A stretch of DNA of 64,000 nt from RI-153 sp963721725 (GTDB taxonomy: Bacteria > Chloroflexota > Anaerolineae > Caldilineales > Caldilineaceae). Location: positions 186,001 to 250,000 of the forward strand of contig CAVRLX010000006.1 in NCBI GenBank assembly GCA_963721725.1. The letters are read 5' to 3'. The notes below the pieces were generated by a model that saw nothing but the letters and a program-made list of their open reading frames with translations, had not been told where the DNA came from and did no database searches. Shown here in pieces: positions 39,438 through 48,437 of the stretch; the stretch's first letter is position 1, and every line of letters starts with the position of its first letter. The position numbers and the translations under genes were made by a program.

Positions 39438-39586
39438 TGGTTCCTCCAAGTTGGCTCGGACATTGCCGAGAAAGTTCACCTGTTTCAGAAGTCCTGTTGA
39501 TGCCTTCTGGTCTCAGTATGAAGTACAGTTGTGAATGAAATACGAACTGAATATGCGCGATGTGTGCGGGAGAGTCTGTTTACTTT

Positions 39587-41641
39587 TTAGGCTTGGGCTT
39601 GTGCCCGCATCTCCTCTTCGCTGAGAATGGGCACGCCCAGCGATTGAGCCTTGTCCAACTTGCTGCCTGCCTTTTCGCCAGCCAACAAAAAGTTGGTGTT
39701 GCTGCTCACGCTGCTGGTAACCTTGCCACCGTGGGCCTCGATAAACGCTTTGGCCTCGTCGCGGCTGAAGGTGGGCAGCGTGCCCGTGATCACAAAGGTC
39801 TGCCCGGCAAAGGGCAGCCCGGCCGTATTCGCTTGCGTGTGGCGGCGTGGAGACGACACGCGCACGCCCAGATCGGCGAACTTTTGCAGCAGCGCCCGGT
39901 TGGGTTCCAGCGCGAAAAACTCGGTCACGCTTTCGGCAATCTTCGGGCCAATGCCCTCGATCTCGCTCAGGCGTTCCCTATCGGCAGCCATGAGATCAAA
40001 AAGGCTATCGAACTGGTGCATGATCTCCTCGGCCACCCCTTGGCCCACAAAACGGATACCCAGGCCGATGAGCAGCCGCGTGGGGGGCTGTGCTTTGCTC
40101 TCTTCAATGGCGGCGCGCAGATTCTCCACGCGCTTCTCGCCATACCCATCCTTCTCGCCAATCGCCGCCCAGGGTAGTTGATAGATGTCGGCCAAATCGT
40201 GGATATAGCCTTCTGTGGCGAAAAGCTCGGCCTGGCGAATGCCAAAGCCGCGGATGTCCATGGCCCCGCGCCCCACGAAATGCTCCACGCGCCGTACCAG
40301 TTGGGCCGGGCAGGCATTGTTGACACAATAGGTGGCCGCTTCCCCCGGCGGGCGCATGGTTGGCTCGCCGCAGACGGGGCAACGGTCGGGCATCTGCCAG
40401 ATCTGCTCGTCGCCCCGCCGTAGCTCTGGCAACGGGCGCAGCACTTTGGGGATCACGTCCCCGGCGCGCTTGATAAGCACTGTGTCGCCAATGCGGATGT
40501 CCAGATCACGGATATAGTCCTCGTTGTGCAGCGTGGCCGCCGAAACCGTGACGCCACCAATTGGCACCGGCTCCAACACGGCGTTGGGGTTAATCGTGCC
40601 CGTGCGCCCCACACGCAGCACAATATCCAACAGCTTTGTGGTGGCTTCCTCGCCGCCCGATTTATAGGCCACAGCCCAGCGCGGATCTTTGCCAGTGAAA
40701 CCCAATTCGGCGCGCTGGGCCAGCGAATCCACCTTAATCACCATGCCGTCCAGTTCAAAGGGCATGCGCTGGCGCAGCTCGTGCCAGCCCACCACATAGG
40801 CCACCAGCGTCTCGAAGTCGGCATCGGAGAAGCGCCGAATCTCTGGCGAGACCGGAAAGCCCAACCGCTTCAAATAGTCCAGCGTCTGCCAGTGGCTTTC
40901 CAGCGTTTCGGGGCTGCCCTCGGCCTGGAGAATTTCGTAGACCCAGAGCTTGATGGGACGGCGGGCACTGATGCCGCTGTCCAGCAGACGCAGCGATCCG
41001 GCGGCAAAGTTGCGCGGATTGGCATAGATGCGCTCGCCAGCGTCGACTTGTCGCTGATTGAACGCCTCAAACGCGGCCACCTCCACATAGGCTTCACCGC
41101 GCACCACCAGCCGCGCCGGGGGCTGCACGGCGCTTTCACGATTGAGGGGCAGATGCAGCGGCAGGGCGCGCACAGTGCGCAGATTGGGCGTGATCTCCTC
41201 GCCCACCTCACCATTGCCACGCGTGGCCCCCAGGCTAAACTCGCCGCTTTCATAGTGCAACACCACGGTCAGCCCATCGAATTTTGGCTCCACCACATAG
41301 GCCAGCTCGTCCCGTTCCGCCGCCGAGAGCAGCCGCAGCAGCCGATCGCGCCAGGCACGCAGATCCGCTTCGCCAAAGGCGTTAGCCAAGCTGAGGATAG
41401 GCACGGGATGCTCAACACGACGGAAGGCGTCGGCGACCATCCCGCCGACGCGCTGAGTGGGGCTGCTCTCGCCGCGCAACTCCGGGTGGGCAGCTTCCAG
41501 CGCCTGGAGTTCACGAAAAAGGGCGTCAAACTCGGCATCGCTGAGCACGGGGTCGTCTAAGCTATAGTAACGGTATTGATGATAGCGCACCTGCTCGGCC
41601 AGCACAGCCATGCGCTCCGCGGGGGATGGTGAGTCTGTCAT
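39587..41641 (-). CDS. ligA: NAD-dependent DNA ligase
   Basis: 684 residues, normal LigA length, with GAGGAG 5 bases before the ATG. The order is: Ia domain (Y-H-Q-Y-R-Y-Y-S-L-D-D-P, NAD binding), the adenylation motif V-E-P-K-F-D-G-L near 118 with nucleophilic Lys, the OB fold, a four-Cys zinc finger (C-P-V-C-G, then C-V-N-N-A-C near 410-435), helix-hairpin-helix repeats (I-E-G-I-G-P-K-I) and a C-terminal BRCT domain (F-V-I-T-G-T-L). It seals nicks in replication and repair. Confidence 0.97.
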   Translation of the reverse strand: MTDSPSPAERMAVLAEQVRYHQYRYYSLDDPVLSDAEFDALFRELQALEAAHPELRGESSPTQRVGGMVADAFRRVEHPVPILSLANAFGEADLRAWRDRLLRLLSAAERDELAYVVEPKFDGLTVVLHYESGEFSLGATRGNGEVGEEITPNLRTVRALPLHLPLNRESAVQPPARLVVRGEAYVEVAAFEAFNQRQVDAGERIYANPRNFAAGSLRLLDSGISARRPIKLWVYEILQAEGSPETLESHWQTLDYLKRLGFPVSPEIRRFSDADFETLVAYVVGWHELRQRMPFELDGMVIKVDSLAQRAELGFTGKDPRWAVAYKSGGEEATTKLLDIVLRVGRTGTINPNAVLEPVPIGGVTVSAATLHNEDYIRDLDIRIGDTVLIKRAGDVIPKVLRPLPELRRGDEQIWQMPDRCPVCGEPTMRPPGEAATYCVNNACPAQLVRRVEHFVGRGAMDIRGFGIRQAELFATEGYIHDLADIYQLPWAAIGEKDGYGEKRVENLRAAIEESKAQPPTRLLIGLGIRFVGQGVAEEIMHQFDSLFDLMAADRERLSEIEGIGPKIAESVTEFFALEPNRALLQKFADLGVRVSSPRRHTQANTAGLPFAGQTFVITGTLPTFSRDEAKAFIEAHGGKVTSSVSSNTNFLLAGEKAGSKLDKAQSLGVPILSEEEMRAQAQA

Positions 41642-41789
41642 AAGCTCCTCGTGGGTAATTGAATCGTATTTCTGGAAACCGGGTAGCTCCCGTGCAGAGG
41701 GCGCTAGACACAGGTGTGGGTGGAGATAGCACTCAAAATGATGTGTAGTATAGCACCGCTTCTTTGAGAGAGAGAAGCGGGAAAATTCG

Positions 41790-41819
41790 TTGCTGCGTCG
41801 GTGTGGACTATGCTAGAAT
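41790..41819 (+). promoter_or_regulatory. Putative promoter of the coiled-coil nuclease-like gene
   Basis: TTGCTG (41790-41795), an 18-base spacer and TAGAAT (41814-41819), with an extended -10 TGC just before it. It lies 20 bases before the ATG at 41839, with AAGGAGG between (41825-41831). Confidence 0.5.
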
Positions 41820-41838
41820 AACCCAAGGAGGCTATGCT

Positions 41839-42712
41839 ATGACATTCACATCTGAGCAATTACAATCAATTATTGATCTTGTTCGCCAAGACCCAGAGGC
41901 GCGCCGACAGCTTCAGGCTGCCCTGGAGATAGATCCGCTGTTAGATCTGCCCAGCCGTATGGATCAGGTGGACGAGAAGCTAGACCGGCTGGCCGAAATC
42001 GTGGCCGATCTGGCCGCCGCGCATCGGCGCGCCGAAGCGCGGCTCGAAGGCGTTGAGGATCGGCTTAGCCGTGTTGAAGCGCGACTCGAAGGCGTTGAGG
42101 ATCGACTTAGCCGTGTTGAAGCGCGGCTCGAAGGCGTTGAGGATCGACTTAGCCGTGTTGAAGCGCGGCTCGAAGGCGTTGAGGATCGGCTTAGCTCGAC
42201 TGGAGCAGACGGTCCAGAAGCTGGCCGATGCCCAGGTCTCTATGCACAAGAGTGTGCAAAAAATCGAGCAGTGGCAGTGGGGCGATGAGGGCCGACGCAA
42301 GGGCGAACAGTACGAACGCAAGATCGAACTTCAGGCCCGCCGCCTGTTGGGTGAGGGCGAGGGGGGTGGCCTGCACCGTGACCGTGTCTATGACCGGCTC
42401 AACGAGTTATTGGCCCATCTGCCGGATCTCAGTCAAGTCAGCGACGAAAGCGATCCAACCCTGGCCGACGTGATCTGGTGGAAAGGCGACCGCTATCTTG
42501 TGGTGGAGGTTTCGCTGCGTGTGGATCGGCTGGACGTGCTGCGCGCCGCCCGGCGTGCTGAAACGTTACGCCAGGCCAGCGTGGATGCTATGGGCGTGGT
42601 GATCGGCGAGGAATGGATCGCCGACGATACCGAAAGGCTGGCCCGTGAGGAGGGGGTGGCCTGGAAGGTGGGCGATGAGGTTGCGCCGGCGCTGGTTGAG
42701 TTTCGGCGGTAG
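41839..42712 (+). CDS. Coiled-coil protein with PD-(D/E)XK nuclease-like C-terminus (DUF3782-like), frameshifted
   Basis: About 290 residues after correction. Residues 1-65 begin M-T-F-T-S-E-Q-L. A coiled coil made of tandem R-L-E-G-V-E-D-R-L-S-R-V-E-A units follows (66-120). The C-terminal domain has D-V-I-W-W-K-G-D-R-Y-L-V-V-E-V-S-L, a plausible D...E-x-S/K nuclease core as in DUF3782-type proteins. The frame breaks near 42193, right at the end of the repeats: dropping one base joins E-D-R-L to A-R-L-E-Q-T-V-Q-K. The first frame would stop at 42288. The nuclease role is by resemblance only. Confidence 0.65.
42034..42195 (+). repeat. 42-bp tandem repeat, 3.9 copies, in coding sequence
   Basis: The unit starts GAAGCGCGGCTCGAAGGCGT. 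Copies begin at 42034, 42076, 42118 and 42160; the last is cut at 42195. Copies differ only by one or two bases (CGGCTT/CGACTT, GCGGCTC/GCGACTC), so the array is recent or homogenised. Each unit encodes two heptads of a coiled coil. Confidence 0.93.
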
Positions 42713-42734
42713 GTGTCTTAGAAGGTCCCCGGGC

Positions 42735-42920
42735 GATCTTCTTCCACTCTTTCAGTTGCGTCGGATGCACTCCGCTTTCCGATGCCAGTTGGCTCAGCGT
42801 CTTCTCTTCCTTTAAAATCTCTCTGACCATTTCCGCCTTGAACGTCGCGCTATATTGTTTTCGCATGGCTCGCTTGGAACTTTATTTTCACCCGTTTCAC
42901 TGTCCAATTTCTTGGGTCCA
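42735..42920 (-). mobile_element. IS3-family insertion sequence remnant (one end plus orfA start)
   Basis: On the minus strand, TGGACCCAAGAAATTGGACA (42920 to 42901) is a typical IS3-family terminal repeat. The ATG at 42866 opens orfA, M-R-K-Q-Y-S-A-T-F-K-A-E-M-V, with the HTH_Tnp_1 helix-turn-helix (Q-L-A-S-E-S-G-V-H-P-T-Q-L-K-E-W). Homology stops near 42740, next to the stop of the preceding gene; orfB and the other end are absent. The rest of the gap (42713-42734 and 42921-43031) shows nothing recognisable. Confidence 0.75.
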
Positions 42921-43031
42921 TTATACTGCGATTTCTCCGTCAACCGCACACGCCAGACACCGATCTTCCTCTCTGACGCCACGCCGAGCCAACCTCGCAT
43001 CTTCTGAACTGAGGTTTGGGGCGTCACATCC

Positions 43032-44270
43032 TCACCCATGTGGATGGTGCTGATGATCGGCGCAGTAGACCTCAGCGCACGACTTGCAGCGGATCTGGCT
43101 TTTGGGGCAGATCGTGCGCCCACAGGTGGCACACGCGCCCATCTGGTCTTGGCAAAGGCCGCAGAATTCGCGTTTGCACAGATCACAGTTGTGGGTGTGG
43201 GCATCGCACATGAGGTGGCCGTTGGCGCAGAGGTGCAGGCGCGTGAACGGGCGCTGGCAGACAACACAGAGCGGCGCTTCCAGCGTGTGAAGCACGGGGT
43301 CCCAGATGAAATCGTAGGGCAGCTTTTGGTAGCGGTTTTCGATCCAGGCACGCAGCGCCAGCTTGGGCTGCGCCACCAATGCCACGTTAACCAGATCCAG
43401 GCTAAGGCGCAGCCGGTGCTTTTCCTGCACATCTGCGAGCTTGCGCTGCCGGTCAATCTGGGCCAGAGCTAGTTTGCTGCGCAGGCTGGCGGCGCGGTTT
43501 TCGTCTGTGCTGCCGCGCAGACGCCGCTCCAGATCATGTTCGGTTTCATCGTAAAAAGAGATGAGCCGGGCCAAGTCTAGCTCAAGCAAGCGGCGACTGC
43601 GACGTTGGGCTTGTTCCAGGCGTGGACCGAGGGTGTGGGCAACGGCGTGGCTTGCTTTGTCCAGCACTTGGGACATGGCGTCGAAACTGAGTGGCTCCAG
43701 ATCCGTGGCCCACTGCAAGGCGGCCACGCTGAGATGCGGGGGCGGTTCCGGGGACAAAAGCAACAAATCGCTTTGGATGTCCAACGTGCTGGCGGCAATC
43801 CCCCGGTTGACGTCCATCCACTGTGAGACGATGATTTCCTGTTTTTCGTCGCTGACAAAGGCGACCTTGAAGTTGAAACGGGCATAGTAATGTAACTGAG
43901 CACGTGCCATTGCGCCGTTTTCAGGAGTGAGCCATGCATTGGGGAAAAATAGCTCGCGCTTGAGCACGTCAAAGAGATCGGGCTTTTTCAAGCGGCCCGC
44001 CTGCACGGACCACTGGCTTGCCTGCCCCTCCTGGCGTGCGGCTTCGATAATACGCTCGACTAGCGGATGACCGATGGTCAAATGGAGCAGCCCAGCGTTG
44101 GCCTCGGCGGTCTCTTCAGAAAAAGTTAAGCGTAAATAGCTGTCACACGCGAGCCGTTGGGCCTGGATTTCGGGCAACAGTACTTCAACAATGCCAAACG
44201 CAGGCCGTTCCACCAATGCTTCATGCTGTACAAAAAAATCAAGCGTAAACTGCTCCAGCCCTGTTGTCAC
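43032..44270 (-). CDS. Partner protein of SNF2 ATPase, with C-terminal Cys/His cluster
   Basis: 412 residues, starting 34 bp after the SNF2 gene in the same direction. The N-terminal part has L-T-I-G-H-P-L-V-E-R-I, like the segment following the helicase core in long SNF2-type proteins. The middle (about 225-310) is a predicted coiled coil rich in Arg/Glu/Leu. The C-terminus (about 338-405) has many C-x2-C pairs (C-V-V-C, C-D-L-C, C-G-L-C, C-A-T-C, C-K-S-C) with His, enough for several zinc ions. It looks like the accessory half of a split helicase. I know of no named family. Confidence 0.7.
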   Translation of the reverse strand: MTTGLEQFTLDFFVQHEALVERPAFGIVEVLLPEIQAQRLACDSYLRLTFSEETAEANAGLLHLTIGHPLVERIIEAARQEGQASQWSVQAGRLKKPDLFDVLKRELFFPNAWLTPENGAMARAQLHYYARFNFKVAFVSDEKQEIIVSQWMDVNRGIAASTLDIQSDLLLLSPEPPPHLSVAALQWATDLEPLSFDAMSQVLDKASHAVAHTLGPRLEQAQRRSRRLLELDLARLISFYDETEHDLERRLRGSTDENRAASLRSKLALAQIDRQRKLADVQEKHRLRLSLDLVNVALVAQPKLALRAWIENRYQKLPYDFIWDPVLHTLEAPLCVVCQRPFTRLHLCANGHLMCDAHTHNCDLCKREFCGLCQDQMGACATCGRTICPKSQIRCKSCAEVYCADHQHHPHG

Positions 44271-44304
44271 GATCTACTGTTCTCCAATCACCATTCATCA
44301 TCCC

Positions 44305-46047
44305 TTATTCTACCCCAAAATCGTCGCCAAACAGAGCATCGTCATAGGTCTTCGTTTCCTGATAGGTGGAACGCGCCCGCAGCAGCGCTTCGCCCAGGTC
44401 AGCCATGCCGGTTTCCACTTCAACGTCGCTCTGTGCCCCGGCCCAGATGTCGAAAATCCAATCCTCGAACTCGCGCTCGTTTTCGAGATTGCCCAAAATC
44501 ATGTCCATCTCGCCCACCACCAGCTCAAACATGTTGATTTTGCTGTCCAGCACGTCAAGGATATAGTCCTCCACCGTGCCTTTGGCAGCTAGATTGACGA
44601 TGTTGACTTCGTGCTGCTGACCGATGCGGTGGATGCGGCCAATGCGCTGTTCGATGCGCATAGGGTTCCAGGGCAGATCATAGTTGACCATGCGCCAGCA
44701 AAATTGCAGATTCCGCCCTTCGCCAGCGGCCTCGCTGGAAAGCAAAATACGGCGCGGACCCGCAAAATCGGCGATGGCTTGATTTTTATCTGACAAACTC
44801 AGCCCGCCGTGATAGGACACCACATCCAACCCAGCTGCGGTCAAAGCCTCGGCCAGATGATGCAGCGTGGAGAGGAAGTGGGTAAAAATAATCACCTTTT
44901 CGTCGCCGCCCTGAAGCAGTTTGAGCAGGGCTTCGACTTTGGCCTGCTGTGAAACTTGGCTGGCTTGATGGGCCAGTTCCAGGGCGGTGCTGCGCTGCTC
45001 GGCAGAGAGCGCCCGCCACGCCGCGATCTTTTCCAGCGTGGGCACGGCGGCCAGCGGGCTTGACCCGATCTCGCGCTGAAGGGTCATGAGCGTGAGCCGC
45101 TGTACGCCGCGCCGTGTCGGTTCTTGGGCAAGGGTGCTGCGTATAAAGGTACTCACAGCCGCATAGAACTTCTGCTCCTCTGCGCTGAGATCGAGGCGCA
45201 AGGTAGTGGCACGGCGGCGTGGCAATTGAATGTTCACCTGGTCACGTGTGTTGCGTACCATGACATCAGCCAGTAATTCACGCAACATGCCGCGGTTTTT
45301 GGGAGAACGCGGATCGCCGCGCACAACAAACTGCTGGCGGAACTCTCGTTCGGTCTTGAGTTGGCCCGGTTTGAGCACGGTGATCAGGTTATAGAGTTCG
45401 TCGAGTTTATTCTGCACCGGCGTGGCCGTGAGGAAGAGGATGTACTTCTTTTGCAGGGCGTTGACAAAGCGCCATGAAACGCTGTTGCGGTTCTTCAGGT
45501 GGTGTGCCTCGTCCACGATGACCAGATCATAGGCGATCTGCTCAATAATCTCGCGATTACCACTGAGGCGAGCCGTCGCCAGAGAAGCAATCACACGATC
45601 ATAGTGCCCCCAGGCCTGGTCGCCTTGCGCCCGAAAGTCCGGAGCGTCGTGGGTGATGAAGTTGTCAAGCAAAAACTTGCTGCTCAGCTCTTCCTGCCAC
45701 TGTTCCGTTAGGCCCGGTGGCGTCAGCACCAGCACCTTCTTCACCAGCCCGCGCAGAATGTACTCCTTTAGCACAAGGCCCGCTTCAATCGTTTTGCCCA
45801 ACCCCACCTCATCGCAGAGCAGACCGCGCCCGCGCAGCCGCCGCAACACGGCTTGGGTCGTCTTCACCTGATAGGCGAAGGGGTCCACGGCGATGGCATC
45901 TAGGCAGAGCAGTTCCTCGAAGCCCTGGACGAGCAGCATATGTTCGGCGCTGAGCCGAAGCCGATAGGCGGTTTCGTCATCAAACTGGCGATGGGTCAGG
46001 CGTTGAAGGATCTGCCGCGCTCTGTGCAGAGAGGGCGAGGTCAACAT
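44305..46047 (-). CDS. SNF2-family DEAH-box ATPase/helicase
   Basis: 580 residues. RecA1 has motif I D-E-V-G-L-G-K-T-I-E-A-G (about 78-89), motif II D-E-A-H-H, and motif III T-A-T-P. RecA2 has Y-H-G-G-L-S, motif V S-E-A-A-G-E-G-R-N-L-Q, and motif VI Q-R-I-G-R-I-H-R-I-G-Q. This is the SWI2/SNF2 type, close to RapA-like bacterial translocases. The protein ends soon after RecA2; RapA-type C-terminal domains are missing and may be supplied by the next gene. It would track along double-stranded DNA to move proteins. Confidence 0.93.
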   Translation of the reverse strand: MLTSPSLHRARQILQRLTHRQFDDETAYRLRLSAEHMLLVQGFEELLCLDAIAVDPFAYQVKTTQAVLRRLRGRGLLCDEVGLGKTIEAGLVLKEYILRGLVKKVLVLTPPGLTEQWQEELSSKFLLDNFITHDAPDFRAQGDQAWGHYDRVIASLATARLSGNREIIEQIAYDLVIVDEAHHLKNRNSVSWRFVNALQKKYILFLTATPVQNKLDELYNLITVLKPGQLKTEREFRQQFVVRGDPRSPKNRGMLRELLADVMVRNTRDQVNIQLPRRRATTLRLDLSAEEQKFYAAVSTFIRSTLAQEPTRRGVQRLTLMTLQREIGSSPLAAVPTLEKIAAWRALSAEQRSTALELAHQASQVSQQAKVEALLKLLQGGDEKVIIFTHFLSTLHHLAEALTAAGLDVVSYHGGLSLSDKNQAIADFAGPRRILLSSEAAGEGRNLQFCWRMVNYDLPWNPMRIEQRIGRIHRIGQQHEVNIVNLAAKGTVEDYILDVLDSKINMFELVVGEMDMILGNLENEREFEDWIFDIWAGAQSDVEVETGMADLGEALLRARSTYQETKTYDDALFGDDFGVE

Positions 46048-46195
46048 CGGTTTTGTTCAATTGAATCATGAGTACGCTCCTGTTACAATTGTAGCGTAAG
46101 CGAGGACACGGACCCAAACCCCATGCCACCTTGTTAGTGACGCGACCCTCAACCCACAACCACCCAATCCTAGCTCATACACGGAGACGCACCTG

Positions 46196-47077
46196 ATGGA
46201 AAAATTCGCGCCGTTTAACCTCTCTCCCGACGAACTGATTGACTATACCCCCGGCTGGACGGGTGAGCGCTTTGCCGATGGCCGCCCCAAAGTGCCGGAC
46301 AATATACTTGATCGTATGCGCGCTGTGACCATTACGCAAGCGTGGGGCGTGCTGCGCGGCGAAGGCTATCACCACCAATACGCCGATGGCTTCCTCTGCA
46401 CCCATCCCGGCGGCGTGCTGGTAGGCCGCGCCCTCACCGCCATGTACATGCCGCGCCGGCCCGAGATGCGCCGTGTGATGGAAGAGAAGGGCAGCCGCCT
46501 GGGCTGTGTGGGTGATCAGATCTCGTGGCCGATTGACATGCTTGTGCCGGGCGATGTCTATGTGGCCGATGTCTATGGCAAAATCGACGAAGGGGCAATC
46601 ATCGGCGACAATCTGGCAACTTCAATTTGGAGCAAGTCGGGCAATGGCGTGGTGCATGATGCCGCCGTGCGCGACATTGACGGCATTGAAGAACTGCCCG
46701 GCTTTGTCAGCTTTGTGCGCGGGCTGCACCCCACCTATGCCTCGCCCACAATTATGCTGTTGGGCGTGAACTGTCCCACGCGCATCGGCCCGGTGACGGT
46801 GATGCCCGGTGATGTGGTGCTGGGCCGCAAAGATGGCGTGATCTTCGTGCCGGCCCATTTGGCCGAAAAAGTGGTCAAGACTTCCGAGTTGATCCGTCTA
46901 CGCGATGATTTCGGCAAGCAGCGCCTGCGCGAAGGTGTGTACACCTCCGGCGAGATCGACCGCCGTTGGGAAGATCACATTGAGGCCGATTTCTCGCGCT
47001 GGCTGGAAGATCACATGGACGAACTCTCGGTGTCGCGCGAGGCAATTCAGGAGTTGCTCCAGGAGCGGACATGGTAG
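46196..47077 (+). CDS. RraA-family protein (HMG/CHA aldolase-like)
   Basis: 293 residues, longer than the 160-200 of RraA because of an N-terminal extension and C-terminal helix. The core has the RraA-type active-site loop G-D-N-L-A-T-S, then N-G-V-V-H-D-A-A-V-R-D-I-D-G-I, and P-G-D-V-V-L-G-R-K-D-G-V-I-F-V-P. The G-x-R-D motif for metal and pyruvate binding is here A-V-R-D. Homologues cleave 4-hydroxy-4-methyl-2-oxoglutarate-like acids. Next to an enolase-superfamily dehydratase this fits sugar-acid breakdown. Confidence 0.88.
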   Translation: MEKFAPFNLSPDELIDYTPGWTGERFADGRPKVPDNILDRMRAVTITQAWGVLRGEGYHHQYADGFLCTHPGGVLVGRALTAMYMPRRPEMRRVMEEKGSRLGCVGDQISWPIDMLVPGDVYVADVYGKIDEGAIIGDNLATSIWSKSGNGVVHDAAVRDIDGIEELPGFVSFVRGLHPTYASPTIMLLGVNCPTRIGPVTVMPGDVVLGRKDGVIFVPAHLAEKVVKTSELIRLRDDFGKQRLREGVYTSGEIDRRWEDHIEADFSRWLEDHMDELSVSREAIQELLQERTW

Positions 47078-47081
47078 GAAG

Positions 47082-47176
47082 GGACGAAAGACCAAAGACA
47101 ATGGACGAACATGGACTGACGACGAACGCCCTTTGCAACTTGTCCTTCGTCTATCGTCCTGCGTCTTTGGTCGCAT
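47082..47176. repeat. Imperfect inverted repeat of the GACGAAAGACCAAAGAC word
   Basis: GGACGAAAGACCAAAGACAA (from 47083) is roughly complementary to CGTCCTGCGTCTTTGGTC (ending 47172), with inner ATGGACGAAC and CCTTCGTCTATCG also pairing. The same word occurs in the gap at 32358-32438. Confidence 0.55.
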
Positions 47177-47202
47177 AATACACACAAGGAATGGGTTTTA
47201 CG

Positions 47203-48357
47203 ATGAAAATCACCGAAGTTGAAATCTACGAGGTTCACTATGAAAAGACACCCAACTGGCATCCGGTGCTGATTCGCATCCACACCGACGAGGGCATCAG
47301 CGGTGTGGGCGAGGTAGCGCTGGCCTATGGCGTGGGCGGATCGGCGGGCGCGGGCATGGTCAAAAACCTGGCCGAAGCCTTTCTGATCGGGGCGGATCCC
47401 ATGCGCATTGAGCATCTGTGGGATACCATGTATCGCAAGACCTTTTGGGGGCAGGGCGGCGGCCCGGTGATCTTTGGCGGCATGAGCGCCATCGACCACG
47501 CCCTGTGGGATATCAAAGGCAAGGCGCTGGGCGTGCCGGTCTATGAACTGCTGGGCGGGCGCTGCCATGATCGGCTGCTGGCCTATGCCAATGGCTGGTA
47601 TCACGACTATAACGCTGGCGAGGAATGGGCAGAACCGATTGGGAAGATCAAGGCCGATGGCTGGAAAGCCGTGAAGTTCGATCCCTTCCGCAAGCGCCCC
47701 GACGGCGTCAATGAATACTCAGGGCGGGCGCTCTCAAAGGATCGTGAAGATCTGGCCGTGGAACGGGTGGCTGCCGTGCGCGAGGCGGGGGGCGACGATT
47801 TTATGATCTGTGTGGAGGTCCACGGCAATTTGGGAACCATGTCGGCGATTGGGGCGGGGCGGCGACTGGCCGAGTTCAACCCCTTTTTCTACGAAGAAGC
47901 CGTGGACGCCAACAACGTCGAGTCCATGCGCAAAGTGGCGCAGAATGTGCAGATCCCGATTGCCGCGGGTGAGCGTTTGTACACACGCTACGGTTTCCGT
48001 CCCTATTTGGAGGGGCAGATCCTCGACATCATCCAACCGGATCTGGGGCTGGCGGGCGGCATCAGCGAAGTGAAAAAGATCGCCAGCTTCGCCGAGACCT
48101 ATAACATTCATGTGCAGCCGCACAACTGCGCCACGCCGGTGCTGACGGCGGTCTCCGTGCAACTGGACGCCTGCATCCCCAACTTTATCATCCAAGAGAC
48201 CTTCCCCTATCGCCCGGCGGAATACTACGAGGTGGTGCTCAACCCCCTGGAGAAACAGGTGGTGGAGAGCTATCTGCCCATCCCAACTGAGCCAGGGCTG
48301 GGCGTGGAATTGAACGACGACTTTTTGAAGAATCAGCCGTGTGTGCGCGTCCGTTGA
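47203..48357 (+). CDS. Mandelate racemase/muconate lactonizing (enolase superfamily) enzyme, sugar-acid dehydratase-like
   Basis: 384 residues from the ATG at 47203; another ATG at 47191 overlaps the AAGGA site. The N-terminal capping domain is followed by the barrel with A-V-K-F-D-P-F (base Lys region), then metal ligands in C-V-E-V-H-G-N, F-Y-E-E-A and A-A-G-E-R-L, and the C-terminal H-V-Q-P-H-N-C general acid/base. The first ligand motif reads V-E-V-H where galactonate dehydratase has V-D-F-H. It probably dehydrates an aldonic or uronic acid. Confidence 0.88.
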   Translation: MKITEVEIYEVHYEKTPNWHPVLIRIHTDEGISGVGEVALAYGVGGSAGAGMVKNLAEAFLIGADPMRIEHLWDTMYRKTFWGQGGGPVIFGGMSAIDHALWDIKGKALGVPVYELLGGRCHDRLLAYANGWYHDYNAGEEWAEPIGKIKADGWKAVKFDPFRKRPDGVNEYSGRALSKDREDLAVERVAAVREAGGDDFMICVEVHGNLGTMSAIGAGRRLAEFNPFFYEEAVDANNVESMRKVAQNVQIPIAAGERLYTRYGFRPYLEGQILDIIQPDLGLAGGISEVKKIASFAETYNIHVQPHNCATPVLTAVSVQLDACIPNFIIQETFPYRPAEYYEVVLNPLEKQVVESYLPIPTEPGLGVELNDDFLKNQPCVRVR

Positions 48358-48386
48358 TTGCCGCGCCGGGGCGCTTGGGCTATAAT
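48358..48386 (+). promoter_or_regulatory. Putative sigma-70 promoter of the amidohydrolase gene
   Basis: TTGCCG (48358-48363), a 17-base spacer and TATAAT (48381-48386). It begins right after the stop of the dehydratase gene and 52 bases before the ATG at 48438, so the amidohydrolase may be separately transcribed. Confidence 0.6.
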
Positions 48387-48437
48387 CGACACAGGCCCTC
48401 CCCCACGTCCACAATACCCCACCACTGGAGAACTCTT

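Noticed and set aside
40526..41560. Open frame of 344 codons on the plus strand
   Set aside because: It is antisense to ligA, whose domains are all intact.
42034..42195. CRISPR array
   Set aside because: The repeats are contiguous 42-bp units without spacers and encode a coiled coil in frame.
43032..46047. DISARM or restriction-modification locus
   Set aside because: The SNF2 gene is there, but no methyltransferase, DUF1998 protein or phospholipase D gene is nearby.
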